From: Timema cristinae
Lineage: Eukaryota > Arthropoda > Insecta > Phasmatodea > Timematidae
Direction of reading: 5' to 3'
Assembly: GCA_039000515.1 (NCBI GenBank)
Contig: JBCFYV010011135.1
Coordinates: 33,137,876-33,201,875 of the forward strand
DNA: 64,000 nucleotides
Shown: piece by piece, positions 10,700-22,496 of the stretch
Position numbering within the stretch: the first letter of the stretch is position 1
Layout of the letters: the number at the start of each line of letters is the position of its first letter
Made by a program: the position numbers and the translations under genes
The notes under the pieces: model-generated
What the model saw: the letters and a program-made list of their open reading frames with translations, nothing else
Databases searched by the model: none
What the model was told of the DNA's origin: nothing

Positions 10700-12300
10700 T
10701 TTTATCACACCATTTACTTACTGGGAGGCAAGAAACTGTGCATATAGCTTAAAAACCAACAACTCCGTAATTAAACCATCCTCACTAACTTTCTCCACAC
10801 TTCTCTATTCTTGTATAATCCCTTCCTTCAACAACATTCACAGTCCACAGAGTCCTAAATGCTCTTTTATTCTTAAAACTCTTAATGTTTCTCTTTTACA
10901 CACATTCGTCTACAACATTTTGCCACGTCTTACATGCCCTACCCCTTCCTTTTGATCAACACACTCTACCTTCATATATTATCCTGGTGGGGCTGTGCCT
11001 TACCTCCGGCAATATAGTAGCTGGAAAGACAGTCTCTATAGTAGAGATACTGGTTTGTAGGAACAGTGCAAGAAATTTAAGTCCTAATGTAGCATTTTTT
11101 AGTTTCTTCATAAGTTCCAAACTCAACTCTCTAATGAGAAGTAACCTCTTCTTGTTAAAAGTTTACTTAGAAATGGAGATACTCGACCCAATTTCTTCTG
11201 TGTAGTACGTATCCTTTGAGAGCAGAATTTCCAGGTTCTGAAATGCTTTATATTTTCCAACACCTGGTTTCCAATTTTGATTTTCGGTGGCTGTTATTTG
11301 TTGATATCACCATCACGTTTGACTTCTCAATATTGATCTCCATGACATATTATCTCCGTATTTTCCACCTGCCAGTCCATCATTTCTTGCAACTCTTCTT
11401 CATTTTTGCCCAACAATGCTAGATTATCTGCATATTTTACTGTGTTGATGACGCGCCCTCCTATCCTGAAATTGCCCGGTCCCTCCAGGACTTCCCTAAC
11501 CAGCCACTCTCCATACAGTTGAATAGACTGGGTGACAAACAGCACCCCTGTCTCACTCCAATTCCTATCACCTCGCTGATGGTCTTTCCATCATCCATCC
11601 ACACCTTCACTCACTGTCCCAGGTACAGGTTTGCTATCCACCTTCTGTCCATTGAGTGGATGCCAATCTTCTTGAGTATTTCCATCAGTTGCTTCTACTT
11701 TACCCTGGTGACCTGGTGGTCTTGGGTATGGTGTCAGACTTCTGTGCTGGCGGCCGGGGTTCAAACCTCAGTCCCGGCATAGATTTATCTGATTTCCAAA
11801 CCCTTCCTACACCTCTGACAAGACATCTTGTGAATGTGTGGAATGCCAGGCCACCACCGTGGTTCGGATCCCACGTTAAACTGTAGGTCCTTCATTTCAT
11901 CTCACAATCACCCTACCATTACACATTAGCGTAAGTGCGTATAACCCAAACGGGTAGTAAGACGTGGTGCTAATAATAATACTTTACCCTATATAGCGTC
12001 TTTTGTCAGTCAATGAAACCAATGTAGACCTCTTCTTTGACTTCCAGCATTCTCTCTGAAAATTATTCTCAACATTCCTAAAGCACCTTTGGTTCCTTTT
12101 CTTGCTCAAATTGTTCTTCCATCACACTTTCTATTTTCTGTTCAAGTCGCCTGTTGAGTATTATTGCTATGACCTTCCCCACATGAGAGATGAGGCTGAT
12201 GGTCCTATCTTCACTAAATTTCTTGTCTTGTTTCTTCCTTTTTTTAGAGCCACCTTGGTTAAGTATATAAAGTCCTTGGTCCATTTTGTGGTTTTATAGA
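10700..12300 (-). pseudogene. Degenerate non-LTR retrotransposon, reverse transcriptase part
   Basis: Minus-strand fragments in order give RTISLISHVGKVIAIILNRR (12078-12284), then VKYADNLALLGKNEEELQ (11327-11545), then KKRLLLIRELSLELMKKL near 11100-11180. These match the LINE reverse transcriptase, with YADD changed to YADN, and the segment after it. Several frameshifts and a SINE A insertion at 11707-11980 break it. Inactive. Confidence 0.65.
11707..11980 (+). mobile_element. SINE family A copy, inserted in the LINE
   Basis: Head GGTGACCTGGTGGTCTTGGG, B-box GGTTCAAACC, tail CGGGTAGTAAGACGTGGTGC, (AAT)n end. Flanked by a perfect 10-bp duplication ACTTTACCCT (11697-11706 and 11981-11990), which dates it after the LINE. 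Confidence 0.9.
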
Positions 12301-12339
12301 AAAAAACAATATAGGTTAGAATCTTATACTATAATCTGA

Positions 12340-13745
12340 ACTGCCATGTGATTTATAATACCCTTCTCCCATTGCAAATTTAGAACAATATTCTACTCGG
12401 CACCTATTTTTATATTCTGTGTCTCCATGTGCTATACAATATCTCTCCTTCTTAGAAGGTTTAAAACAATGTTAGGTGGCATTTACTATGGTTATAGTTA
12501 CCATCATGCGATATAAAATACCCTTCTTTCATAGCAAGTTTTGATAATTCTTCCATCTGGCATCTCTATATTCTGTGCCTGCCACCATGTGCCCTACTCA
12601 ATCCACCTTATTAGCACGATTAGAAACAATATTTTAGGTGGCGTTTAGTATAGATATAGGTACCACCATGTGATACACAATACCCCTCTTTCATTGCAAC
12701 TTTTTAACATTCTTTTATTTGACATCTCTTTTCATAATCTATACCGCCATGTTCGTTACAGTATCCATCTTTCTTAGCAAATTTTGAACAATTTAGAATG
12801 GGACATCTTCTGTGGTAGTCAGTACCACCAAATGTTATACAGTAACCAACTTTCTAGCAAATTTTGAACAATTTAATGTGTCACATCTTTTTACGTATTT
12901 TGGTACCATCATGCTGTAATACAGTGGCCACCTTTAACAGTTAATTTTGGACAATCTTCTGAATTGCACCTTTTGGCATTGCCAGAACCTCAATGTTTCA
13001 AATAAAGTTTTTTTTTGATGTGAATACGTCTTTAAATTAGCTACCATACGTGGGCAATCCAAAATACCTAATGATAACCAAATCAGAGGATACAGTTTGG
13101 CGTTGTAGTTTCGAATCTATCCTCTTACATCCAAAATTAAATTATACCACTGGATAGCTAAAGGATCAAAGAATGCACTACGATACGCGAGAACAGTGAC
13201 GCATCGCACGCGGTGGAGGGGGAAGCGCCGCCATTTTGAGATTATTTTGCTGCATATCGAGATTTGCAATTAGTATAACTTTTGACTCGGAGAAGCTACG
13301 ATGTTTGTTTAAGTTTTAATTGTAAGCTGTTGTCAAAATCTATCGATTGTATATAAAACATTAGTTTAAAGTAGTGACAGTGAATATAATAAGGTGTTAG
13401 AATAAAAAAATATCAAAAATCTATCTTATCATTAATAAAGTTATATTGTAACACAATAATTATTTGTTTCCTTGCTTTTATCCTAAATACATAAATAAAA
13501 ATATTTTATTTAAAAAAAATATATAACCCGTTACATAAACGTATTCACGTACAACACACGGCCGTGTCCATGACACAGCCATACCCCCTTCTTTTTTTTT
13601 TAGCAAATTTAGAGCAGTCCTACACTTTACACTTCCTGCTGATAGGAACAGTTTTGTTTACCATGCCTTGATTCCCAACTTTTATATAGTCCTTAGATGA
13701 CTGTTGCATGTCCGATTATTTATCAAAGTAATCGTATGTAATCAT
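12340..13745 (-). pseudogene. Tandem zinc-module gene D, decayed and split by a mobile element
   Basis: The exon starts after an acceptor (TTCATTTACAG, AG at 13747-13746) with MITYDYFDK then a stop, and a leader related to A and B (VPISRKCKV, stop, DCSKFAKK). After 13017-13585, which is an inserted element, the modules continue down to about 12340 as recognisable but frameshifted C..C..CxxH units, for example TTTAGAACAAT cores every 75 bp or so. Several stops and indels. It is the oldest copy of the cluster. Confidence 0.7.
13017..13585 (-). mobile_element. Unclassified non-autonomous element, copy 1
   Basis: About 570 bp, highly similar in reverse orientation to 18271-18789. One end is GATGTGAATACGTCTTTAAA, the other CCGTGTCCATGACACAGCCA. 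It sits in a poly-T tract of zinc-module pseudogene D; both flanks are T-runs of that gene. No coding capacity. Confidence 0.75.
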
Positions 13746-13961
13746 CTGTAAATGAAAAAGGGTGGACTGAAATATTAACAAACTAAGTTTTCAAAATAAC
13801 TATAGTACGGTGACTATCAATGTTGAGTGAAATGCAAGTCTTATGAAGGAAACATTTTTCTTCGCTCTTTCTTGGTTAAATGTCGCCAAATATCCTCGTT
13901 CTCAGTTGTTATTATGATAGCAGAGATATGGTGTAGTTGGATTATCTCCGTTCAGTTTCAA

Positions 13962-14165
13962 TCCGCTTCGTGGCTGCATGGTCTAAGGCACTACTTTCGC
14001 AATAGACTAGTCTAATGGGTGTTGATCCCAGTCGGGTGTACTGAGGGTGGTTTTTACTCAAATGTAGGTACACTTCCTTCAGATCAAACAGTCCTCATCT
14101 CTAATACATTAGTGTCAATAGTAAGTAAGTACGAGAACCCAAACAAGTAGTCAGACGTGCAAGCA
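13962..14165 (+). mobile_element. SINE family C copy
   Basis: Head TGGCTGCATGGTCTAAGGCA, B-box-like GTTGATCCCAGTCGGGTGTA, tail region ACCCAAACAAGTAGTCAGAC. Confidence 0.7.
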
Positions 14166-14188
14166 AAAAAAAAAACTCCATGACTTAC

Positions 14189-14397
14189 CTCGTCTACTAA
14201 TATGATTTCATCTTTGATTTGAATTTCATCTCTAACGATTTCATCGTGAATTTCATCTTTTGACCAATTTTCGTCGTCGTTACAAGGCTCTGTTTTGAAA
14301 TGATATTCAGAGTTCCACTGTGATTCAATTTTTACATTTTCTTTGGGAATGTTGGCTACCTCAATGTCGATGGTTTCAAAAGGTTCCAACTTGAAAT
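14189..14397 (-). CDS. Acidic 5' exon of the zinc-module cluster (A/B/D)
   Basis: Open exon bounded by an acceptor (CCTTATGTTCACAG) and a consensus donor (GACGAG then GTAAGT). It encodes an acidic segment with repeated D/K-D-E-I units (DEIHDEIV, DEIQIKDEIILVDE), like exon 27801-28040. The ATG at 14407 is in frame, so this may be a first exon, or it may receive one base from an upstream exon. It ends in phase 0, which fits the zinc exons at 13745 (pseudogene D), 9967 (B) and 5376 (A). I see no other such exon upstream of A or B. The role of the acidic segment is unknown; such regions often serve as interaction or activation segments. Confidence 0.6.
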
Positions 14398-14739
14398 CTG
14401 TGAACATAAGGAGAACATAGGGGTTTTATAGTAATGTTTTTCAAACATTTACTATACTAGTCATTATTTGTTTGTGTGTTTCAAAGGCTGTACTAGGGAT
14501 GGAAACCCCTCTCCCCTTATGCCTAATTTCATGGCTCAACGTTGTCAGCTTGTCAGAGTGAAAGAAACAGAGCAAACATTGCGTCATGAGGGGAAAAAAA
14601 ATCTTTGTTTAATAGATACACGTCCAGCCACGTCTTGGTATACTTAAGTTAAGACCACGTGAGAAAACATTGTCCTCCAATCCTCATGAATCAGTCTAGA
14701 GTTAGCTATTATGGTGAGGTGAAAGGGAGCACAAGAAAA

Positions 14740-14980
14740 GACTTGTGATTTGGTAGATTTTATAGCAAAATATTTATTTGTACAAAATAAATAAAATATT
14801 GCTCCAATAGCAATGTTTAATTCAATTTCATTTATGCGGCGAACCTTAACAGCTGTTGTTAAATATCTGTTGATCACCGTGTGAAGAAAATGAAACTAAA
14901 CGTTGCTAGGTGAAGCAATATATTAGTTATTTTGACATTAAAAAAAAAGTGTTGATATAAAAATTTCAAAAACATTGCGA
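14740..14980. repeat. Diverged copy of the 43.7-kb palindromic element
   Basis: Shares AAATATTGCTCCAATAG, TTAATTCAATTTCAT and CTGTTGATCACCGTGTGAAG with the arms of 43670-44000. Confidence 0.5.
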
Positions 14981-15121
14981 TTTTTCCATGTCCTCTGCGT
15001 CCTCACCTTAAGAGTAAATGTATTCTGAAATATATTTACACTAAACACGTGTATGTGTAAAAGAGAACTGTTCTGCTTGATTACAGTCTCCCACATAGCG
15101 TAACAACAGGAAACACTGAAA

Positions 15122-15238
15122 TAACCCTGAAACACATATCTGCCTGAAACACATATCTGCCTGAAACACATATCTGCCTGAAACACATATCTGCCTGAAA
15201 CACATATCTGCCTGAAACACATATCTGCCTGAAACAGA
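15122..15238. repeat. 17-bp tandem repeat, about 6.5 copies
   Basis: Perfect direct repeats of CCTGAAACACATATCTG with no spacers. The open frames seen across it are a consequence of the repeat. Confidence 0.95.
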
Positions 15239-15407
15239 CATAGTCACGTATCCATTAAGGCTATGACCTAGTCCAGGTCATTGAATTTTTTTTTTTCATT
15301 TTCTATGCACCCGATATAATCTATCTTCGACTTTGTTATCGTTATCGTCGTTTTTGTCATCTTCTTCGTTGTTTTGTTGTTTGTTGTGTTGTTTTTGTTG
15401 TTTTTGT

Positions 15408-15545
15408 TAGCACACGTCTTACTACCCATTCGGGTTACACTATGTGTAATGGTAGGGTGATTGTGAGTGAAATGGAGGACCTACAGTTTAACGTGGATCC
15501 GAACCACGGTGGAGGCCTGGTATTCCCACATCACAAGTGGACATA
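15408..15545 (-). mobile_element. SINE family A copy, truncated
   Basis: Shared tail GTCTTACTACCCATTCGGGT and part of the family A body (GGACCTACAGTTTAACGTGG); the tRNA head is missing. Confidence 0.75.
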
Positions 15546-15845
15546 AAAAGTTGAGGATCCATGATGTAGGTTTGTATCTGGTGAAGGCGTGTCTGTGGCC
15601 TGAGGAGTTCCTTATAACAGTTCCGGACACGCTGGTCTATACGCAGTCTCACGTTAGACTAAATTATCGATGACTCAAGAGGTCAAGATATGCATCTCAC
15701 ACGAGGAAAATAAAGTGGGGTTTTTTTTTGTGTCGCCTTTATATGCTCATGTAGGTACAATTCTTCTAAACTACCCTTATCATCCTATCTCTTATATAAA
15801 TTATTAGTAACACAAGCAACACTGGGAACCAAAAAATTATTATTT

Positions 15846-16025
15846 TTTTTACTACTCATTTGGTATATGACTATGTGCTAAATTATTATAATGGTTTAAA
15901 TATTTGAAAGGTTGAATTTATAAGACGTGTAACCCGAATTTGCGTGGAGAGTAGAAAACCATTCAGGAAAAAACCTCTCAGTAACACTATCTAAGATCGA
16001 GCTATGAGACCACCCTGGTGGACAC
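15846..16025 (-). mobile_element. SINE family C fragment, diverged
   Basis: Contains AATTTGCGTGGAGAG, AAAACCATTCAGG and a remnant of the head near 16010. Confidence 0.5.
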
Positions 16026-16490
16026 GGAGATATTTTGAATTTCGTATTACCTGTACCAACAATACAGTCCATTGTGAGCCAACACCGAAATCATGTGACC
16101 ATCAACGCAGATATTTAGGACAGTTGATAAACAGGTACATTTTGTTTTCATTAAGTAAAGTCTTACCTTGACTGATTACACTATGGCCCTGTTTTATAAA
16201 CTAAGCCATAGTGGAATCAAGTGACGTAAGCTGCTTGCTATCTTACAGAATAAACCGAGTTTACAATTTTTTTTAAATATGACAAAGTTTTAATGTTTCC
16301 ATAAAAACGCAAACTTTCCCATTGTAAGAGTCAGTTGTTTTGAAGGATTTCCTTGTTGGGTGTTCAAGAAAGAAAGAAAAGTTCGCTGGAGACAATGTTA
16401 GGACGTCTATCTCACAATCTGACATTCATATCATGGATCTATTCTGAAACATTAAATATATGTTACATAATTATTGACATTCAAAATTCC
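16026..16490. other. Unique-looking AT-rich stretch
   Basis: No gene or known repeat recognised. Confidence 0.3.
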
Positions 16491-17467
16491 ATTTTCATAG
16501 GAAGAACATTATCTGACAACTGGAACAGTTACTACAATCCAATGTTCATAGGAAGAACCTTATCTGACAGCTAGAACAGTTACTACAGTCCAATGTTCAT
16601 AGGAAGAACCTTATCTGACAGCTAGAACAGTTACTACAGTCCAATGTTCATAGGAAGAACCTTATCTGACAGCTAGAACAGTTACTACAGTCCAATGTTC
16701 ATAGGAAGAACCTTATCTGACAGCTAGAACAGTTACTACAGTCCAATGTTCATAGGAAGAACCTTATCTGACAGCTAGAACAGTTACTACAGTCCAATGT
16801 TCATAGGAAGAACCTTATCTGACAGCTAGAACAGTTACTACAGTCCAATGTTCATAGGAAGAACCTTATCTGAGAGCTAGAACAGTTACTACAGTCCAAT
16901 GTTCATAGAAAGAAGCTTATCTGACAGCTAGAACAGTTACTACAGTCCAATGTTCATAGGAAGGACCTTATCTGACAGCTAGAACAGTCACTACAGTCCA
17001 ATGTTCATAGGAAGAACCTTATCTGACAGCTAGAACAGTTACTACAGTCAAATGTTCATAGGAAGAACCTTATCTGACAGCTAGAACAGTTACTACAGTC
17101 AAATGTTCATAGGAAGAACCTTATCTGACAGCTAGAACAGTTACTACAGTCCAATGTTCATAGGAAGAACCTTATCTGACAGCTAGAACAGTTACTACAG
17201 TCCAATGTTCATAGGAAGAACCTTATCTGACAGCTAGAACAGTTACTACAGTCCAATGTTCGTAGGAAGAACCTTATCTGACAGCTAGAAAAGTTACTAC
17301 AGTCCAATGTTCATAGGAAGAACCTTATCTGATAGCTACAACAGTTACTACAGTCCAATGTTCATAGGAAGAACCTTATCTGACAGCTAGAAAAGTTACT
17401 ACAGTCCAATGTTCATAGGAAGAACCTTATCTGACAGCTAGAAAAGTTACTACAGCTCAATGTTCAT
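16491..17467. repeat. 51-bp satellite array, about 19 copies
   Basis: Units carry AGGAAGAACCTTATCTGACA and GCTAGAACAGTTACTACAGT. Sequence identity between units is very high, with scattered single changes. The same satellite forms a second array of similar length at 31964-32964. Confidence 0.95.
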
Positions 17468-17579
17468 TTGAAGGCCATGCCAATTGACTAAGGGTTGAGT
17501 CTATGATCAAGATTATGCGCCATTATTTACTTACTCTATGGCATTAGAAACTCAAAAGTTCATACCTGCAATTACTAAA

Positions 17580-17890
17580 GTATATCCAGTCCACCTCATT
17601 ACACCTTATCCCTATCTTGAGCTAGTTCTATCCAGTCCACCTCATTACACCTTTTCCCTATCTTGAGAAAGTTCTATCCAGTCCACCTCATTACACCCTA
17701 TCTCTATCTTGAGCTAGTTCTATCCAGTCCACCTCATTACACCCTATCTCTATCTTGAGCTAGTTCTATCCAGTCCACCTCATTACACCCTATCTCTATC
17801 TTGAGCTAGATCTATCCAGTCCACCTCATTACACCCTATCCCTGTCTTGAGCTAGATCTATCCAGTCCACCTCATTACACCTTATCTCTT
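17580..17890. repeat. 46-bp tandem repeat, about 7 copies
   Basis: Units share TATCCAGTCCACCTCATTAC and ATCTTGAGCTAGTTC. It begins about 110 bp after the 51-bp array ends. Confidence 0.9.
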
Positions 17891-17894
17891 TCAG

Positions 17895-18265
17895 GTCCAC
17901 ACTAATGTTATCTTCCCACCAGAGTCTAGGTCTTCCCATATGTTTACTAGTCAATACGGTGAAAGGGGTTCTAGATTGTGTGTTATTACCAATAAAAGTT
18001 TATGTGTTTAGGCCACATTGAAAAATTATAGCTGGACAAGTGAATAGATCTGAAGACCTTCGGCTTTGTATGTTAATTATCTACAGCTGAGCTATCTAGG
18101 TCCGGGCAGTGGTGTACAAATTAAAATAACTAACATATCATAACAATTACAATGGACCCCCAATTATTCGTAACTCACATAAGAGGAACAAGTTCAGAAC
18201 ACACAAAAAAAAGGGTAGGAGATTAAGAGGAGCATAAAAAACTTAACCAAAACACACAAAAATAA
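17895..18265. other. Non-coding stretch with a SINE F remnant
   Basis: 18040-18115 has a tRNA-like remnant (CAGCTGAGCTATCTAGGTCC). The rest is not recognised. Confidence 0.35.
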
Positions 18266-18270
18266 AAATG

Positions 18271-18789
18271 GGCTGTGGCTGTGTCATGGACACGGCCGTG
18301 TGTTGTACGTGAATATGTTTATGTAACGGGTTATATATTTTTTTTAAATAAAATATTTTTATTTATGTATTTAGGATAAAAGCAAGGAAACAAATAATTA
18401 TTGTGTTACAATATAACTTTATTAATTATAGGTCAGTTTAAACTAATGTTTTATATACAATCGATAGATTTTGACGACATCCGACGATTAAAACTTAAAC
18501 AAACATCGTAGCTTCTCCGAGTCAAAAGTTATACTAATTGCAAATCTCGATACGCAGCAAAATAACCTCAAAATGGCGGCGATTCCCCCTCCATCGCGCG
18601 CGATGCGTCACTGTTCTCGCGTATCGTAATGCATTCTTTGATCCTTTAGCTATCCAGTGGTATAATTTAATTTTGGAGGTAGAGGATATATTCGAAACTA
18701 CAACGCCAAACTGTATCCCCCGATTTTGCTATCATTAGGTATTTTGGATTGCCCCCGTATGGTAGCAAATTTAAAGATGTATTCACGTC
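18271..18789 (+). mobile_element. Unclassified non-autonomous element, copy 2
   Basis: Ends are defined by a 7-bp direct repeat AAAAATG (18264-18270 and 18790-18796). The left end reads GGCTGTGGCTGTGTCATGGA and the right end, reverse complemented, GACGTGAATACATC. It has a CpG-rich core (CATCGCGCGCGATGCG) and no coding capacity. Inverted relative to 13017-13585. Confidence 0.8.
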
Positions 18790-18799
18790 AAAAATGTAA

Positions 18800-19460
18800 A
18801 AACATAAAATATAATTTTCCAAAAAATATCGAAAAGTTTATCTTTTATCTAATGTCTACAATTTAACTAAGGCAACAAAAATGAAATATATGATCAGAAA
18901 ACATTGATTTATTGCTGTTGAAACAGTTCTAAGATTTTTTCTGTTTCAAAGTTGGTATCCTAGCCTTGACTGCTAAGTCACTTCTTTAGATAAAAAAATG
19001 TATTTTTGGAACAGACTATAATTATTCAAATAGATATCAAAATGAAATACTTCATTCACATTTTGCCATGTCTGATAACACTTACTTAATACTTTATACT
19101 TCTATGAAAAAAATTGCTGAAAAATAAGTGAATCTTAAATTCTAGTTGTTTTTCCAGGATAGTTTTAGACCACATCTCACTATGAGGAAGATTGGATTCA
19201 GACTAAGTGTACCTACATTTGTATGTCCGTTAAACCACTTGTGTGGGTAAAATTCTAAATAAACATATTTTACCCCTTTGATTTTGTATATATGGGAGAA
19301 TATGTTTTCTAGATTTTATTAATTTGTAATTCATAACATAAAAACCAAATATATGTTGAAATATGAAACTTTTTTTTTATGTAGAACGTTATCCTTTGAA
19401 GGGTATCATTTGGTGAGTTTGGGAAGGGCTATTTGTTCTATGAGCCAAGCATCCAAAATT
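18800..19460. other. AT-rich stretch, no gene recognised
   Basis: A short SINE-like fragment lies near 19160-19240 (GTACCTACATTTGTATG). Nothing else supported. Confidence 0.3.
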
Positions 19461-19463
19461 CAT

Positions 19464-20012
19464 TGGCCGTATCCGAATGGTCAAGTACACTTGACTTGAT
19501 GCAGACTTGATGACTTTACACTGCAACAGACTATTTAAACAGGAAAATATCATTTTCACACCCTTAAGTCCACAGTGCTGCTTCCTACCAATGATCTTAG
19601 AAACTATTTTAAATGCCATTAGCCCTAATTAGTGCAGGCCACTTACAGATTTGTGGTGACTTATTTTCACTGCACATAACAAATTATCCAACACAACACA
19701 ATACAACACATTACAACTCTACTACACTACAAAACAACCAGTATATTTAACGTATGTTATCAAAGATCACATTACTCTACAAACTCTATCTCTAGCAGAC
19801 GAAATATTTAACAATTGCCGATCAAACACCGCATCGACAGCGTGTCAAGGGTAACTTGATGATGCCCTTATACTCAAGGGCGTGTAAAGGGTGCATTAGC
19901 ACACTTCACGACTATTAGGACAGATCTGCACTTGATAACGTGATTGCTAATGCAACTATCAAGTGATCGTCAAGGGTCGACGGCGCGTGAAATAGACTAT
20001 TCGGATATAGCC
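19464..20012. mobile_element. MITE-like element with short terminal inverted repeats
   Basis: Left end GGCCGTATCCGAATGGTCA and right end (reverse complement) GGCTATATCCGAATAGTCT match at 16 of 19 positions. No coding capacity. The interior has further internal CAAGTGxxCxTGA-like short inverted motifs. A related end fragment (GGACTATTCGGATA) occurs at 20189. Confidence 0.65.
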
Positions 20013-20214
20013 ATAATATTGAGCTGTCAAGTGCTTTTGTGTCTTTAGTATGAATAGAAACGTTATTTTCTATTGGTTTTTTCATTAAATACTCCTTTTT
20101 TTTAAATGAAAGTGTAGTAGGTATGTTATTTAACTTTTAGTCTTCGTTTGGGAAGTGTGAATTCATCAGACCGCATCTCACAAATCCTTGGACTATTCGG
20201 ATAAAAACACAAAT

Positions 20215-21215
20215 AGCTTCAAACATTTGTGTTTGATTAATTCCTTAAGCTTATTTTTGTTTTCACTTTACAAGCCTGTTTAAATCTCATTATTTAATTA
20301 AATAGTATATGGATTTACATAAAATTGTCTTGTTTTCTTCCACTGAGAATAAATATAAGATTGCCGATATCCATTTAAAATAGAATGACCAACAGTACTA
20401 TTAAATTCCCAAAATGTACTCTCTTCTTTAATATCAATGTTCTGTTTGAGAAAAAAATACTTGAAAAAGTCCGAAACAAGTTAGAATATTATTATTTTAG
20501 TTTATTGGGTTTCTAATATTATTGTTATAAATATTAATAAAATTATGATTGATTTATGTTTAATGTACTGTACCGGTATGTAATATTAAATTAAACTTCC
20601 CAAAGTAAAAAAAAATCTTATATTAGATAATTATTTAGGCATATATTAATCAATCATATGAATTTTTTGGAATATTTACAATACATTAATAATAGTTGAG
20701 TACAAAATATATATACAATCGTTTTATTACCCTTAAGAGTATATCAATAACTAATGTGTTAGAGCTAAGGAAGGTTAAATTTACTACTCCTATAGAGTTC
20801 TCGTTCACTAGGACAGTCGTTACTTATGGCTTTTGAAATATGAGTTGATATGTTTTTAAGATTGCAAGCTTTTTTCATATATTTTATATATATTGTTAAT
20901 TATACCAAAATAATAACAAAGTCCTTGAGCTCATAGCTAAAACAAACGTTTTATATTTTAAATTCAAATTATTTAAAAGTTTTTAAGATAAATAGATAGA
21001 TTGATTTTGAGTTATAATGGTCATTATATTTTCAAGTTATGTATTTATTTATAATCAGGATTACCAGAATATGTTTACCATTTAGAGAGCATGAAAAAGG
21101 AAAGTAAAATTGATATTATTTGCACCGGTAAATTAGTGGAAGACACATTTATGAAAAACTGGTCTAAGTGCACTCAAGTTGTGAAAATATCGAGTTTTTT
21201 TTTACCAACATCTCC
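20215..21215. other. AT-rich stretch, no gene recognised
   Basis: Nothing beyond low-complexity A/T runs. Confidence 0.3.
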
Positions 21216-21334
21216 TTAGCAGACGTGGGTCCTTAGACAAACTTAGTTTGTGGGGCACCCATATATCTGCCTACCTCCCCTCCTTCCAAATGATTATATA
21301 CGTTAATTTTTGTGTAATGTTATTAGGGTTACTT

Positions 21335-21570
21335 GCTATCTGGTCTAGTGGTCAGAGTTCCTGTTTTCAGATCCGAGGTGGGCCTGAGCTCGATCCTTGG
21401 CACTTCCGAAAAATCTGAGAAGCATTGGGTTAGAAATGGGGTCTAGCTCAGCCTCTTGAAGACACATTAGAAACTACATGAATAAAGAAGTAGCGGCTCC
21501 AGTTTAGAAAACTGAGATTAACGGCCAGAGGGGGAGGGGGGGTTACTGTGCTGACCATTTTACATCATCT
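21335..21570 (+). mobile_element. SINE family E copy
   Basis: Head CTATCTGGTCTAGTGGTCAG with GAGCTCGATCCTTGG B-box-like stretch, and body AACTGAGATTAACGGCC. Related to 40990-41215. Confidence 0.65.
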
Positions 21571-21639
21571 TTATGCATATTTTTCACTGTCAACGCTGAC
21601 AGCTGCAGCCACTTTGTAGTAACAACTCGCTTACACATC

Positions 21640-22178
21640 ACGTTATGAATTTATTACTTTATTTTCACCTATACACTAATTTCCAGCTGTACAAAGTATC
21701 AGAAAATATCCTAAAAGGTAGATAAATTTAATAATTAATTATGATGGCCATGTTTTTATACATATTAGGTTTAATTTCTCCCTAACCATTGGTTCGATTT
21801 TCTTCCCCAACAAACTTGTTCTGTGTAAAGTTATAAAGAACAACTGTGTTAAGTTTGAATCAAATCGGTTAATGCGTTTAAAAGTGATCGTGAGACATTT
21901 CCACCACAGACAGACAAATGGGAATAGGTGGAGTTAAAATTGAGAACTCACTTCAATTGTTCAATAAATCAAACCACACGACTATGTTTTATTTTATTTG
22001 TTCTTACAATCTTGACAATATTTGCTAGATCGTCAATACAGGAAGCCCACTACACGAGTTCAAAAGCAAACCTTTCCCAGCTCAACTTTTTTTTTATCCC
22101 TCTTGTCACCAAAGCAACCATGGGAACCCCGAAATCATGAGGCCGCACTGTTTACACATCCCTAAGGGCAGCTCTGGC
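21640..22178. mobile_element. Repeat family G copy 1 (TIR-type DNA element, possibly hAT-like)
   Basis: Shares GGTTCGATTTTCTTCC, AATCGGTTAATGCGTT and TTAAAATTGAGAACTC with copies near 39900-40410 and 50214-50740. The right end reads TAAGGGCAGCTCTGG, which is the inverse of the left end of copy 3 (CCAGGGCTGCCCTTA). Confidence 0.6.
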
Positions 22179-22254
22179 CAACAATGTGGAACAGGCCAGT
22201 CGTTCACTATCCCGGACCAACCATTTGTCAAAAGAACTTCAAAATCTGTAAGAG

Positions 22255-22480
22255 ACATTTAAGTTATCATCATCATCATCAAATGTTTCCAGCCTGTGGC
22301 TGGATAAGTTTAGTAAAATGCCTTCATCTTCCTCCTTTAATTTCATCCATTCTTCTCCTCTCACTTGAACACTTTCTGTTATCTGCTCTTCCCATCTCGT
22401 TCTTGGCCACCCCTACGGTTTATGCCACATACCTCATTTCCATGATTTTCTTCGACCTCCTCTTTTTTCCCATCGAGAGA
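22255..22480 (-). pseudogene. LINE 3'-end fragment
   Basis: Reverse complement contains CCAAGAACGAGATGGGAAGAG and CAGATAACAGAAAGTGTTCA, followed by a (GAT)n tail. The same 3' end occurs at 23620-23830. Confidence 0.6.
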
Positions 22481-22496
22481 AAACATAGTAGTAGTA

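Noticed and set aside
11216..11422. Plus-strand open frames in 10.9-12.3 kb
   Set aside because: Antisense of the degenerate LINE on the minus strand.
15122..15238. CRISPR-like direct repeats
   Set aside because: Units of 17 bp join without spacers and the DNA is eukaryotic; a plain tandem repeat.
16491..17467. Array of regular repeats resembling CRISPR
   Set aside because: The whole 51-bp unit is conserved, with no variable spacer.
18538..18738. 66-codon plus-strand open frame
   Set aside because: It lies inside the non-autonomous element 18271-18789 and is broken in the sister copy.
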